Of a stretch of 64,000 nucleotides of DNA, positions 27,363-34,833 are shown piece after piece. The number at the start of each line of letters is the position of its first letter. Within the stretch, counting starts at the first letter, position 1. Source of the DNA: Mycobacterium marinum. GTDB taxonomy: Bacteria; Actinomycetota; Actinomycetes; Mycobacteriales; Mycobacteriaceae. A program made the translations under genes and the position numbers. The stretch lies in NCBI RefSeq assembly GCF_003391395.1, contig NZ_CP024190.1:2108001-2172000 (forward strand), given 5' to 3'. Below the pieces are notes generated by a model. It did no database searches and was not told where the DNA came from. It was given only the letters and a program-made list of their open reading frames with translations.

Positions 27363-27875
27363 TCAGACCTCCTCTCCGGTCGACTGCGCGGTCGCGGGAC
27401 CCTGTAGCGCCGCCACGATCTCCTCGACCGCTCGCGCGGCGCGGGGGACGGCCTTGGCGACGGGTTCGGTGAGGCCGATACCTTCCTCGACGCTACCCGC
27501 CTCGCATCCGACGACAACGGTGTAGGGCGGATTGCCGCCCAGCGCCCGCAGATTGGCGAACACCGTTCCCGGATCCATGCCGTGGGCGTCCAGGCCGGGC
27601 GCCTCTGACCAGGACGCTTGATCTGCCTCGAAATCGGCTTGGAAGACGTGCAGGGTGCCCGGATTGCCGCGGCTGGGTACCGCGTCGACGAGCACCAGGG
27701 TGTCCCAGCTGTCCAGCAGGTCGTAGGCCAAGTGCATGCCGCGGATGCCGTAGTCGATGACGCGCACACCCGGATCGTTCTGCGGGATGTCGGCTCGCCG
27801 GACCACTTCGGAGCCAAATCCGTCATCCCCCAGAAAGATATTGCCGATTCCGGCTACCAGGATGCGTGCTGTCAT
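27363..27875 (-). CDS. Hydrogenase maturation protease (HupD/HycI family)
   Basis: 170 aa, peptidase family M52. It cuts the C-terminal tail of the large subunit after nickel insertion. GIGNIFLGDDGFGSEV holds the first metal ligand (the Asp), VLVDAVPSRGNPG the second, and LDAHGMDPGTVFANLRAL the third (His). The substrate would be HhyL (31610-33409), whose tail after His577 is 22 residues. It lies 15 bases after the stop of the 39-aa membrane peptide gene. Confidence 0.93.
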   Translation of the reverse strand: MTARILVAGIGNIFLGDDGFGSEVVRRADIPQNDPGVRVIDYGIRGMHLAYDLLDSWDTLVLVDAVPSRGNPGTLHVFQADFEADQASWSEAPGLDAHGMDPGTVFANLRALGGNPPYTVVVGCEAGSVEEGIGLTEPVAKAVPRAARAVEEIVAALQGPATAQSTGEEV

Positions 27876-27890
27876 CGGGCTGGCGGGAGG

Positions 27891-28010
27891 CTACATGCGC
27901 CGCAGCCTGAGGTAGCGACGGGCGTCCGGTAGCGATACCACGCCCATCACCACCGCGGCCGCCACGACCAGCGCGATGATGCCAAGGAAGATCCAGCCTA
28001 AGATCTCCAT
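27891..28010 (-). CDS. 39-aa single-pass membrane peptide (DUF6893-like) in the hydrogenase operon
   Basis: 39 aa from ATG 28010, with AGGAG 7 bases upstream. One transmembrane helix (LGWIFLGIIALVVAAAVVMG) is followed by a basic end, DARRYLRLRRM. The 5' end overlaps the 452-aa gene by 13 bases. Peptides of this form (DUF6893, recalled) are kept in actinobacterial hydrogenase clusters. The hydrogenase itself has no membrane anchor visible here, so a role in membrane attachment or quinone-side contact is possible but unproven. Too short for ordinary gene calling. Confidence 0.75.
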   Translation of the reverse strand: MEILGWIFLGIIALVVAAAVVMGVVSLPDARRYLRLRRM

Positions 28011-29356
28011 ATCGAACTCCTTTCGTTGCTGGTTTGTTCGGATTCCAACGGCTCGACTTCGTCGGGGGAGAAGTACAGGTAGCGCCCGTACCAATCATGC
28101 AGATCGGCGGCGGGATCGTCCTCCACCACGACCCCGACGTGGCGGTTGCCCTCAACGTCCTCATGCACCGAGGTGACCCGCGCGATCTTGCCGGCAACAA
28201 AGATGTCCTGAGCGTCGGCGTTGCGCCTGGGGTGTAGCCGGACACGGCTGCCCCGCGCGACCCGGACCCCGTTCACCAGCACGCCGTCCAGCTCGGGCCG
28301 AACCGCGTTGTCGGCCATGGGATCCCACCAGTCGACTCCCTCGGGCAGCTCAGGGACCAGGCCGGAGACGGCATGCGGATCGCGCAGCACACCGTGCAGG
28401 CGCGCCATGGCTTCGGGTGACATGGCGTCGCATTGGTCGATGATCTGGGCGGCGCGCGGATCGGTGGCCCGCGCTTGCGCCTTCTCCTCGTCGGTCATCG
28501 TCATCACCCGAAGCGTCAGGATCTCGTCGATCTCCGTGCAGTCGTAGAGTGCGGTGTTGCTCTGTTCGGCGACCTCGGGGTGGTCATAGAGGATGATCGG
28601 CGAGATCAGCAGCAGGTCTTGGGTGCCCGGGGGGCCGGCCAGTACGGGGAAGCAGCGGTGCTGGGTGCACCGTGACACCGCATCCGCCGCGGCAGGCGCC
28701 GGCTCGAGTAGCGAGACAAACTGGCCTCCAATCACTTCGGCGATCATATGACTGCCGATCATGGACCGAGCGATCACCGAGTCTTTGCCCTCGGTAACGG
28801 GATCCACCGGCGGCCCTACATTGCGGAGCCGCAACGAGACTCGCCGCAGGTCGCCGTCGGATTGGCTGGAAACCGTGAGTTCGCCGCGCACTTCCCGGCG
28901 TTGTCGCACCAGGCGACCGCCTTCGACCTCCTCGATGTCAGTGGCCGCGGGTGTCAGCACCGGTAGCTGCCACGGTTGGTCCTGATCGTCGAATGTGAGT
29001 GGTCCGAATGACATTTCGCACTCGACCGCTTCGTCCCAGGTCAGCCATGATCCGGACGGTGTCGCCAGTTCGTCGACGGCCTCGAACGCGCCGTTGATTT
29101 CGCGCTCGGCCCGGCGATGCTGCAACTGCAGGTAGCGCACCGCCACGGTGATCGCCTGGGTGCCCTCGACCAGGAACTCTGCCGCGAGCGTGTCGTCTTC
29201 ACCCAAGCCGGCATCGGCCGCCGCGGGCGGACCCAAAACGCCGAACTGCCAACGAGACTGGTTCTTGCTGGAGGTCCCACGGTACGGATACAGCAAGTAA
29301 CCCTCGTAGAGCACCGCATCGGCGACCGCGCGGGCCCGGTCTCGGTTTGAGGTCAT
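27998..29356 (-). CDS. Conserved hypothetical protein of the group 1h hydrogenase cluster (452 aa)
   Basis: 452 aa, no recognised domain. The N-terminus (RARAVADAVLYEGYLLYPYRG) looks helical. The middle has SRWQFGVLGPP, and a Cys pair in SRCTQHRCFPVL. The C-terminal 120 residues contain GVLVNGVRVARGSRVRLHPRRN, AGKIARVTSVHEDVEGNRHVGVVVEDDP and GRYLYFSPDEVEPL, a beta-rich segment. The gene overlaps DUF6084 by 4 bases (ATGA) and the 39-aa peptide gene by 13 bases. Its conserved position between the structural genes and the protease suggests a hydrogenase-specific role, perhaps assembly or electron transfer. Function not known. Confidence 0.75.
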   Translation of the reverse strand: MTSNRDRARAVADAVLYEGYLLYPYRGTSSKNQSRWQFGVLGPPAAADAGLGEDDTLAAEFLVEGTQAITVAVRYLQLQHRRAEREINGAFEAVDELATPSGSWLTWDEAVECEMSFGPLTFDDQDQPWQLPVLTPAATDIEEVEGGRLVRQRREVRGELTVSSQSDGDLRRVSLRLRNVGPPVDPVTEGKDSVIARSMIGSHMIAEVIGGQFVSLLEPAPAAADAVSRCTQHRCFPVLAGPPGTQDLLLISPIILYDHPEVAEQSNTALYDCTEIDEILTLRVMTMTDEEKAQARATDPRAAQIIDQCDAMSPEAMARLHGVLRDPHAVSGLVPELPEGVDWWDPMADNAVRPELDGVLVNGVRVARGSRVRLHPRRNADAQDIFVAGKIARVTSVHEDVEGNRHVGVVVEDDPAADLHDWYGRYLYFSPDEVEPLESEQTSNERSSIWRS

Positions 29357-30012
29357 TGGGCGACCTCCGGTCGTGCGGCGTCGGCGATCAGGGCGGTGAC
29401 CGCGTGGTCGAGGTCGAGCAGTCCGTGGGCCGACTTGTAGCGGGCCAGCGCGCTGACGGTGTCATGGGCCAGCCGCACCCAACCGGAATTTGGATAGTGC
29501 TGGGCGATCAGCTGATGCCACACCGCGACCGGCATGTCGTATCGATCTTCGCAATCCCAGGACACCTGCTGGACCGAGAATCCGCGCTCGGACTTGACGA
29601 AGATGGTCCCGCTGAAGAGAAATTGAAGGGGCAATGCGCCGTCACGGAGCGCATGCAGGTACTTGGCGGCGGTCACCTCGAAGTCGTATGTGCAGTCCAG
29701 CGGCAGGGCGACAGTCGTGTTGCCGGCGAATCCGGGCACCATCGCGGTGCAGTGTTGCCACAAGAAGGTGCGCTGGGTGATAGCCCAGCGTTCGCGGGCA
29801 CCGAAAAGGTCCACCAGTCCGTCCGCCTCGGCATCGGAGTAGGGACGACGCAGCGGCTCGATTCGGACCTGGCAGCGCAGCGCAATGGCGTGCACCGGGT
29901 CTTCGCCGCCGGTGTCGATCCCGACGCGGGCGGTCAGCACCGGGCTGACGGCGTAGGGTTCGGGCGCCACGTCCAACACGGCGAAGTTCAGGTCCAGCGG
30001 TTGTTCGCTCAT
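29353..30012 (-). CDS. DUF6084 family protein
   Basis: 219 aa from ATG 30012, which overlaps the DUF5947 stop (ATGA); an upstream-extended frame to 30135 is a shadow of the neighbour. The protein (LNFAVLDVAPEPYAVSPVLTARVGI, then RIEPLRRPYSDAEADGLVDLFGARERW, and FSVQQVSWDCEDRYDMPVAVWHQLI) matches the DUF6084 family as I recall it, found in actinobacterial hydrogenase clusters. No membrane segment or cofactor motif is visible. Role unknown. Confidence 0.8.
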   Translation of the reverse strand: MSEQPLDLNFAVLDVAPEPYAVSPVLTARVGIDTGGEDPVHAIALRCQVRIEPLRRPYSDAEADGLVDLFGARERWAITQRTFLWQHCTAMVPGFAGNTTVALPLDCTYDFEVTAAKYLHALRDGALPLQFLFSGTIFVKSERGFSVQQVSWDCEDRYDMPVAVWHQLIAQHYPNSGWVRLAHDTVSALARYKSAHGLLDLDHAVTALIADAARPEVAQ

Positions 30013-30635
30013 CGCGGCGTCTCCACCGCCGTGCCCGCGATTTTCGCGAAAAAGGTGTCGATGAACTCCCTGGCTTGCTGACCGCCATCGAACCCTCGCC
30101 ACAGCATGCGCAGCCGTCCGACGAACTCGTAGCACGCATCGATCGGAACCAGATAGCTGCGCGGCGCGCCCGATTCGGGGACTTGCACCAGCAGCGCTTC
30201 AACGTCGTCGGCAAGCAGTTCGAGTCGCTTGTCGCCGTCTTTGAGGTCGCTCCAGACATCGAGGTCCAGCTCGGACTCGCAGGCCCCGGCCGGGCCCGGA
30301 TAGAAGGCGACGGCGCGTCCGAGAGCGGAGTTGGTGAAGAAGAACGCCACACCGACCGGGATCTGCAGTGCGTCCCAGGCGCGGCGGTCCAGCGCGAAGT
30401 CCGGGAACCACAAGTACCGGTCGGGCACCGCGCGGTAGCGCAACTCGGCAGCCGAATCCGTGAACAACAGATAGCAGGCTCGACAGACGCACATCAGTTG
30501 CCGGCCAGCCACATTGACGACGTGCTGGTGCTCATCGGCGATCTCGGTAGCGCACATTTCGCAGCGCTCACCCGCTGGTTCGGGAGGCCGCCGGTTGGCG
30601 GTGATCCGCGCCAACACGTCATAGGCCGTGTTCAT
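30009..30635 (-). CDS. DUF5947 family protein
   Basis: 208 aa from ATG 30635, which overlaps the stop of the NifU-type gene. The N-terminal half has two CxxC pairs, CEMCATEI and CVCRACYLLF, about 30 residues apart, which likely bind zinc or an iron-sulfur cluster. The rest includes RYLWFPDFALDRRAWDALQIPVGVAFFFTN and a C-terminal segment near RDSYLVPIDACYEFVGRLRMLWRGFDG. This matches DUF5947, a family linked to the group 1h hydrogenase operon. Molecular role unknown. Confidence 0.82.
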   Translation of the reverse strand: MNTAYDVLARITANRRPPEPAGERCEMCATEIADEHQHVVNVAGRQLMCVCRACYLLFTDSAAELRYRAVPDRYLWFPDFALDRRAWDALQIPVGVAFFFTNSALGRAVAFYPGPAGACESELDLDVWSDLKDGDKRLELLADDVEALLVQVPESGAPRSYLVPIDACYEFVGRLRMLWRGFDGGQQAREFIDTFFAKIAGTAVETPR

Positions 30636-31606
30636 GCGATGGCTCCCAGCTCTTGACCGCGCAGTGCTATCGAGGGCACACCGTCGCGAATCAGCAGCGG
30701 CAGCGGGTCGAGGTGGAGCTCCTGGCGTCCCGCGCCGGCGGGGACGCCGGCCCGCACGACGTCGAAATCCGTTCGGCAGCCCGGGCATCGCAGAAGGGTG
30801 CCCAGCAGTCGCGCCCCGGCCAGTGAGTCGCGGCAGATCGGACAATGGTCGCGGTAGGCCAGTACCTGCTCGCCGACGCGGCACGCCAGTAGCGTGGTGT
30901 CGCCAATCGCAAAACCGGCGACTTCGCCGGGCACCAGTTCGGCCAGCTCGGGCACCGGGTGCCAACTGGTGGCGCTTGATGCGTCGGTTCCGTTGGAATG
31001 CACGCGCGACAACAACGACTCCGCCGGTATCACGCCGGCGGTGCCGGCGGGTTCGGCCGCCACGACCTCGATCGCCGAGATTTCCGGGGCGGCAGCCCGC
31101 ACCGCGTCCTGTACCGCTAACTCCAGCGTCACCGCCGACGACGGACAGCTCTTGCAGCTGCCGGTGAATGCCAGGCGCACGGTGATGTCACCCGATCGCC
31201 CGGTGACGACGTCGATCAATTCGACGTCACCGCCGTGGGATCCGAGATAGGGCCGTACCCCGTCCAAAGCGTCGGACACGCGCCGGTGGACGTCATGCGG
31301 GTGTAGGCCGTGGACCAGGAGCAGGCTGGCCACCAGGTCGTCGGTGGCCAGCCGCTCGGCTAGGTCGATGTGCGCGTCCGGGTCCAGACCAGGCTGGGAG
31401 AGCAGCCGCATGATCCGCTCGAGCCCGGCTCCGTAGAGGCCGACCACCTCCCGGACCAGTTGCGAAGCGCGCTCCTGCGCGGCGGCTCCGCCGGCCGCGC
31501 AGGAGTCCAGGAGTGTCTGGATCCGATCGCCCGCTGTACGCCACTGCACGTCGCTTTCCGAAATTGCCTGGGTAGGTTCCGAGGGGGTTTCCGGGCGATC
31601 CGCCAT
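30632..31606 (-). CDS. NifU-like/iron-sulfur protein of the hydrogenase (HhyE-like)
   Basis: 324 aa. The middle part is a NifU C-terminal domain (HPHDVHRRVSDALDGVRPYLGSHGGDVEL with GSCKSCPSSAVTL, the CxxC that binds iron). The C-terminal domain looks like a Rieske or rubredoxin fold: DHCPICRDSLAG and LRCPGCRTDFDVVRAG. A real Rieske centre has Cys-x-His and Cys-x2-His pairs; here both pairs are Cys-x2-Cys, so a zinc or [Fe]-type site is as likely. In M. smegmatis the partner HhyE is thought to carry electrons to the respiratory chain (family knowledge). The gene follows hhyL by 3 bases. Confidence 0.82.
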   Translation of the reverse strand: MADRPETPSEPTQAISESDVQWRTAGDRIQTLLDSCAAGGAAAQERASQLVREVVGLYGAGLERIMRLLSQPGLDPDAHIDLAERLATDDLVASLLLVHGLHPHDVHRRVSDALDGVRPYLGSHGGDVELIDVVTGRSGDITVRLAFTGSCKSCPSSAVTLELAVQDAVRAAAPEISAIEVVAAEPAGTAGVIPAESLLSRVHSNGTDASSATSWHPVPELAELVPGEVAGFAIGDTTLLACRVGEQVLAYRDHCPICRDSLAGARLLGTLLRCPGCRTDFDVVRAGVPAGAGRQELHLDPLPLLIRDGVPSIALRGQELGAIA

Positions 31607-31609
31607 GTG

Positions 31610-33409
31610 TCACTCCCCGACGGGTGACTGTGTTGGTGTGTGCAGTCTCTCCAGGGTTTTGCCCTTTCCCAGATACATGTGCACCCCGCAAGGCAGGCAC
31701 GGGTCGAAGCTACGCACGGTGCGCATGACATCGATGCCCTTGAAGTTTTCCCGGTCGTTCTCTTCGAAGATCGGCTGGCCCTGCACGGCATCTTCGTAGG
31801 GGCCTGGGGTGCCAAAGCTGTCGCGCGGGTTGGCATTCCACGGGGTGGGCGGATACGGGTGGTAGTTGGCGATCTTGCCGTCGCGAATCACCAGATGGTG
31901 GCTCAGCACCCCACGCACGGCCTCGGTGAACCCGCATCCGATGCCCTCGTCGGGCACCTCGAATTTCTCCCAGGTCTTGGTGCGCCCGGCCCGGATCTCG
32001 GCGAGTGCTTTCTCGGCGAAGTGCAGGGCGCACGCCGCGGCGTAGGCCTGGAAGTAGGTGCGGGCGCGGTCGCGCTCGATGGTGTTGCTGCCGTGCTTGG
32101 GTACCTTCCACTCAAACTCGACCGGGCCCTTCAGCGCGGTCTTGGGCAGGTTGATCTTGACGCTGTTGCCGGTGGCCTTGACGTAGCCGATGTCGACCAG
32201 GCCGGCCAGGGCCGTCGCCCACAGCCGGGCCAGCGGACCGCCACCGGTGTCCAGGGCCAGGTGATCCTTGCCGTCAAACCAGCGCGGCGACATCACCCAG
32301 CTGTACTTGCCGCCATCCATTTCCCGCTTCTGGGGATGCGGGTTGGTGTGCTGGTTCCACGGGTGGCGTCGATCCACCTTGTTGCCTAGGGGATCGGTCT
32401 TGACAAACATCTCCTGGTCGGTCCAGTCGTCGTAATACGAACTGCCCAAAAGGATCCGGATACCCAGGTTGATGTCCACCAGCGAGTGGGTGACCAGCTT
32501 GCCGTCGACCACAACACCCGGGGTTACAAACATGGCGTTACCCCAGCGTTCCATGTCCTTGTATTCGAAGTTGCACACCTCGGGATCCTGGAAGGAGCCC
32601 CAGCAGCCGAGCAGGGTGCGGCGCAGGCCCACCTTCTCGTAGCCGGGCAGGGCGTCGTAGAAGAAGTCGAACAGATCGTCGTGTAGCGGGACGACCTTCT
32701 TCATGAACTCCACGTAGCGCATCAGACGCGTCATGTAGTCGGTCATCAACTGGATGGTCGCGACCGTGCCGACCCCACCCGGGTACAGCGTGGAGGGGTG
32801 CACGTGGCGACCTTCCATCAGACAAAACATCTCTCGGGTCCAGCGACTGACTTGCAGGGCTTCGCGATAGAACTCGCCGCTGAACGGGTTGAGCGAGCGC
32901 ATGATGTCGGCGATGGTCTTGTATCCGTGCGCGTCGGCATGTGGCGCTTCGGTCTTTTCCGCTTTGGCGAGCACTCCGGGGTTGGTTTCGGAGACCATCT
33001 TTTCGCAGAAGTCCACGCCGACCAGGTTCTCTTGGAAGATGTTGTGGTCGAACATGTACTCGGCGGCCTCACCGAGGTTGACGATCCATTCACCCAGGTG
33101 CGGCGGCCGGACTCCGTAGGCCATGTTCTGCGCGTAGCACGAACAGGTGGCGTGGTTGTCACCGCAGATGCCGCAGATGCGGCTGGTGATGAAGTGGGCG
33201 TCGCGGGGATCCTTGCCTTTCATGAAGATGGAGTAGCCGCGGAAAATAGACGAAGTGCTGTGGCACTCGACGACTTCGCGGTTTTCGAAATCGATCTTGG
33301 TGTAGATGCCGAGGCTGCCCACGATTCGGGTGATCGGATCCCACGCCATTTCGACGAGCTGGCCGGGTTCGCGCTTGGCAGTGGTGGGCTCGGGGACGAT
33401 AGTTGTCAT
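31610..33409 (-). CDS. hhyL: [NiFe]-hydrogenase large subunit, group 1h (HhyL-like)
   Basis: 599 aa. It carries the Ni-Fe site. L1 is RICGICGDNHATC with ligands Cys79 and Cys82, and L2 is DPCLPCGVHMY with Cys571 and Cys574. The GICGDNH sequence is characteristic of group 1h (formerly group 5) hydrogenases of actinobacteria, which oxidise atmospheric hydrogen. Maturation should cleave after His577, removing 22 residues. The length matches the family. There is no signal peptide, in line with a cytosolic enzyme or one facing the cytosol. It begins 49 bases after hhyS. Confidence 0.95.
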   Translation of the reverse strand: MTTIVPEPTTAKREPGQLVEMAWDPITRIVGSLGIYTKIDFENREVVECHSTSSIFRGYSIFMKGKDPRDAHFITSRICGICGDNHATCSCYAQNMAYGVRPPHLGEWIVNLGEAAEYMFDHNIFQENLVGVDFCEKMVSETNPGVLAKAEKTEAPHADAHGYKTIADIMRSLNPFSGEFYREALQVSRWTREMFCLMEGRHVHPSTLYPGGVGTVATIQLMTDYMTRLMRYVEFMKKVVPLHDDLFDFFYDALPGYEKVGLRRTLLGCWGSFQDPEVCNFEYKDMERWGNAMFVTPGVVVDGKLVTHSLVDINLGIRILLGSSYYDDWTDQEMFVKTDPLGNKVDRRHPWNQHTNPHPQKREMDGGKYSWVMSPRWFDGKDHLALDTGGGPLARLWATALAGLVDIGYVKATGNSVKINLPKTALKGPVEFEWKVPKHGSNTIERDRARTYFQAYAAACALHFAEKALAEIRAGRTKTWEKFEVPDEGIGCGFTEAVRGVLSHHLVIRDGKIANYHPYPPTPWNANPRDSFGTPGPYEDAVQGQPIFEENDRENFKGIDVMRTVRSFDPCLPCGVHMYLGKGKTLERLHTPTQSPVGE

Positions 33410-33458
33410 CGGAGTCTCTCTGTCTAGAACAAGATGGAGTGCCGGTCGGTTCGTCGAA

Positions 33459-34514
33459 CTACCAGGTGCGGCGGGCTCCAGTGGTGAGTTGGGTGCCCTT
33501 GTGGCGCCAGCGCGGTTCCTTGTCGACGGTGCGTTCGGTGATATTGCGCAGACTGCGGATCACCGTTCCGTACAGACCCGACGCGGTGCTGGACAACTTG
33601 CCGCCCGGCGGCTCGTCCATGAACGGCATGAACTTGTCCGGGAATCCCGGCATCGTGCAACCGATGCAAATGCCGCCGACGTTCGGGCAACCCCCGATGC
33701 CGTTGATCCAGCCGCGCTTGGGCACGTTGCACTTCACAACGGGACCCCAACAGCCCAGTTTGACAATGCATTTCGGTGAACCGTATTCGGTGGCGAAGTC
33801 TCCCTGCTCGTAGTAACCGGCCCGGTCGCAGCCCTCGTGCACGGTGTTGCCGAACAACCACTTGGGGCGCAGCGCGTCGTCGAGCGGAATCATCGGTGCC
33901 TGCCCGGTGGCCATGTAGAGCAGATACGTCAGGGTCTCCGACAGGTTGTCCGGGTGAATCGGGCAGCCGGGAACGCAGACGATCGGGATGCCGGCCTTGC
34001 TCTTCCAGTCCCAGCCCAGGTAGTCGGGCACCCCCATCGCCCCGGTCGGATTGCCGGCCATCGCGTGGATACCGCCGTAGGTGGCGCATGTTCCCACGGC
34101 GACGACAGCGGTGGCTTTGGGCGTTAGCCGATCCAGCCATTCGCTGGTGGTCATCGGCTGACCGGTCGCCGGGTCGTTGCCGAACCCGCACCAGTAGCCC
34201 TCGTTCTTGATCTTCTCGTTGGGAATCGACCCTTCCACGACGAGCACGAAGGGCTCCAATTCACCGCGTTCAGCCTTGAAGAACCACGCGAGAAAGTCGT
34301 CCGCGCCCCCGCTGGGCCCACATTCAAAATCGATCAATGGCCAGTGGACAGCGACCTGAGGCAGGCCCGGAAGTGCGCCTAATGCGATTTCCTCGACGCT
34401 GGGCTGGGTGGCGGCAGTCAACGCCACCGAATCGCCGTCACAACTAAGACCTGCATTGATCCACAGAACATGGATCAAGGTTTCTTCTGCTTTGACTGCT
34501 GCTTCTGTTGGCAT
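33459..34514 (-). CDS. hhyS: [NiFe]-hydrogenase small subunit, group 1h (HhyS-like)
   Basis: 351 aa, no twin-arginine signal. The proximal cluster segment LSCDGDSVAL has Cys25 and Asp28 where most small subunits have Cys-x2-Cys, so the cluster would be bound by three Cys and one Asp. That is a known feature of oxygen-insensitive group 1h/5 enzymes. Further cysteine motifs are GTCATYGG, VPGCPIHPD, CIVKLGCWGPVVKC and GCPNVGGICIGCTMPGF. It passes electrons from the Ni-Fe site through its three iron-sulfur clusters. It precedes hhyL; its own promoter is expected in the 319-base gap upstream. Confidence 0.95.
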   Translation of the reverse strand: MPTEAAVKAEETLIHVLWINAGLSCDGDSVALTAATQPSVEEIALGALPGLPQVAVHWPLIDFECGPSGGADDFLAWFFKAERGELEPFVLVVEGSIPNEKIKNEGYWCGFGNDPATGQPMTTSEWLDRLTPKATAVVAVGTCATYGGIHAMAGNPTGAMGVPDYLGWDWKSKAGIPIVCVPGCPIHPDNLSETLTYLLYMATGQAPMIPLDDALRPKWLFGNTVHEGCDRAGYYEQGDFATEYGSPKCIVKLGCWGPVVKCNVPKRGWINGIGGCPNVGGICIGCTMPGFPDKFMPFMDEPPGGKLSSTASGLYGTVIRSLRNITERTVDKEPRWRHKGTQLTTGARRTW

Positions 34515-34724
34515 GCTGCAGCTTTCCGGGGCGGGCTGAAGCCCCTCACGCTGCCGGAGTCGACCTTCGGCCCACTTGCGCAGCGTTGTTTTTGGGTCTA
34601 CCCCGGTTGCCGAGCCTTGTCAATGGTTCGCAGTTAGAACACCAAGCAATGTGGCAAGAAAGCCATTGCATGGCCCATCGTTTGTGCCGAATCCGCTTTG
34701 AGCAGAACAGTATTCATGACTTCT

Positions 34725-34741
34725 GGCCCACCCGATGGGCC
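34725..34741. terminator. Hairpin between hypB and hhyS
   Basis: GGCCCA (34725-34730) and TGGGCC (34736-34741) form a perfect 6-bp stem over a 5-base loop, 93 bases after the hypB stop on the minus strand. No U-tract follows, so it could be a terminator of mycobacterial type or a regulatory hairpin. Confidence 0.4.
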
Positions 34742-34777
34742 CCGGCGAGCGGCTCGGCGGACCATTGTTGGGCTTTC

Positions 34778-34792
34778 TGCAAATCATTTGCA
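34778..34792. promoter_or_regulatory. Candidate Nur box between hypB and hhyS
   Basis: TGCAA-ATCAT-TTGCA is a perfect TGCAA-N5-TTGCA dyad and extends to a 17-base palindrome (CTGCAAA-TCA-TTTGCAG, 34777-34793). It lies 42 bases after the hypB stop and 264 bases ahead of hhyS on the minus strand. Identity with the nicT/nur box (37239-37253) suggests nickel-dependent control of hhySL. Confidence 0.6.
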
Positions 34793-34833
34793 GCTGAATT
34801 AATGCGCGCCGCCAATTGCATGCGTAAAGAGGT

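Larger units (their letters stand above)
34515..34833. promoter_or_regulatory. hhyS upstream region
   Basis: 319 bases between hypB and hhyS with no gene. It holds a candidate Nur box (34778-34792), a perfect hairpin GGCCCA-CCCGA-TGGGCC (34725-34741) and an imperfect inverted repeat (AGCAATG..GGC and GCC..ATTGC, about 34645-34670). The hairpin could end hypB transcription or act in control of hhyS. Confidence 0.5.

Noticed and set aside
31610..34514. Assignment of the hydrogenase to group 2a (Huc) with a missing HucM subunit
   Set aside because: The L1 motif GICGDNH and the Cys-x2-Asp proximal site fit group 1h (Hhy), for which no HucM is expected.
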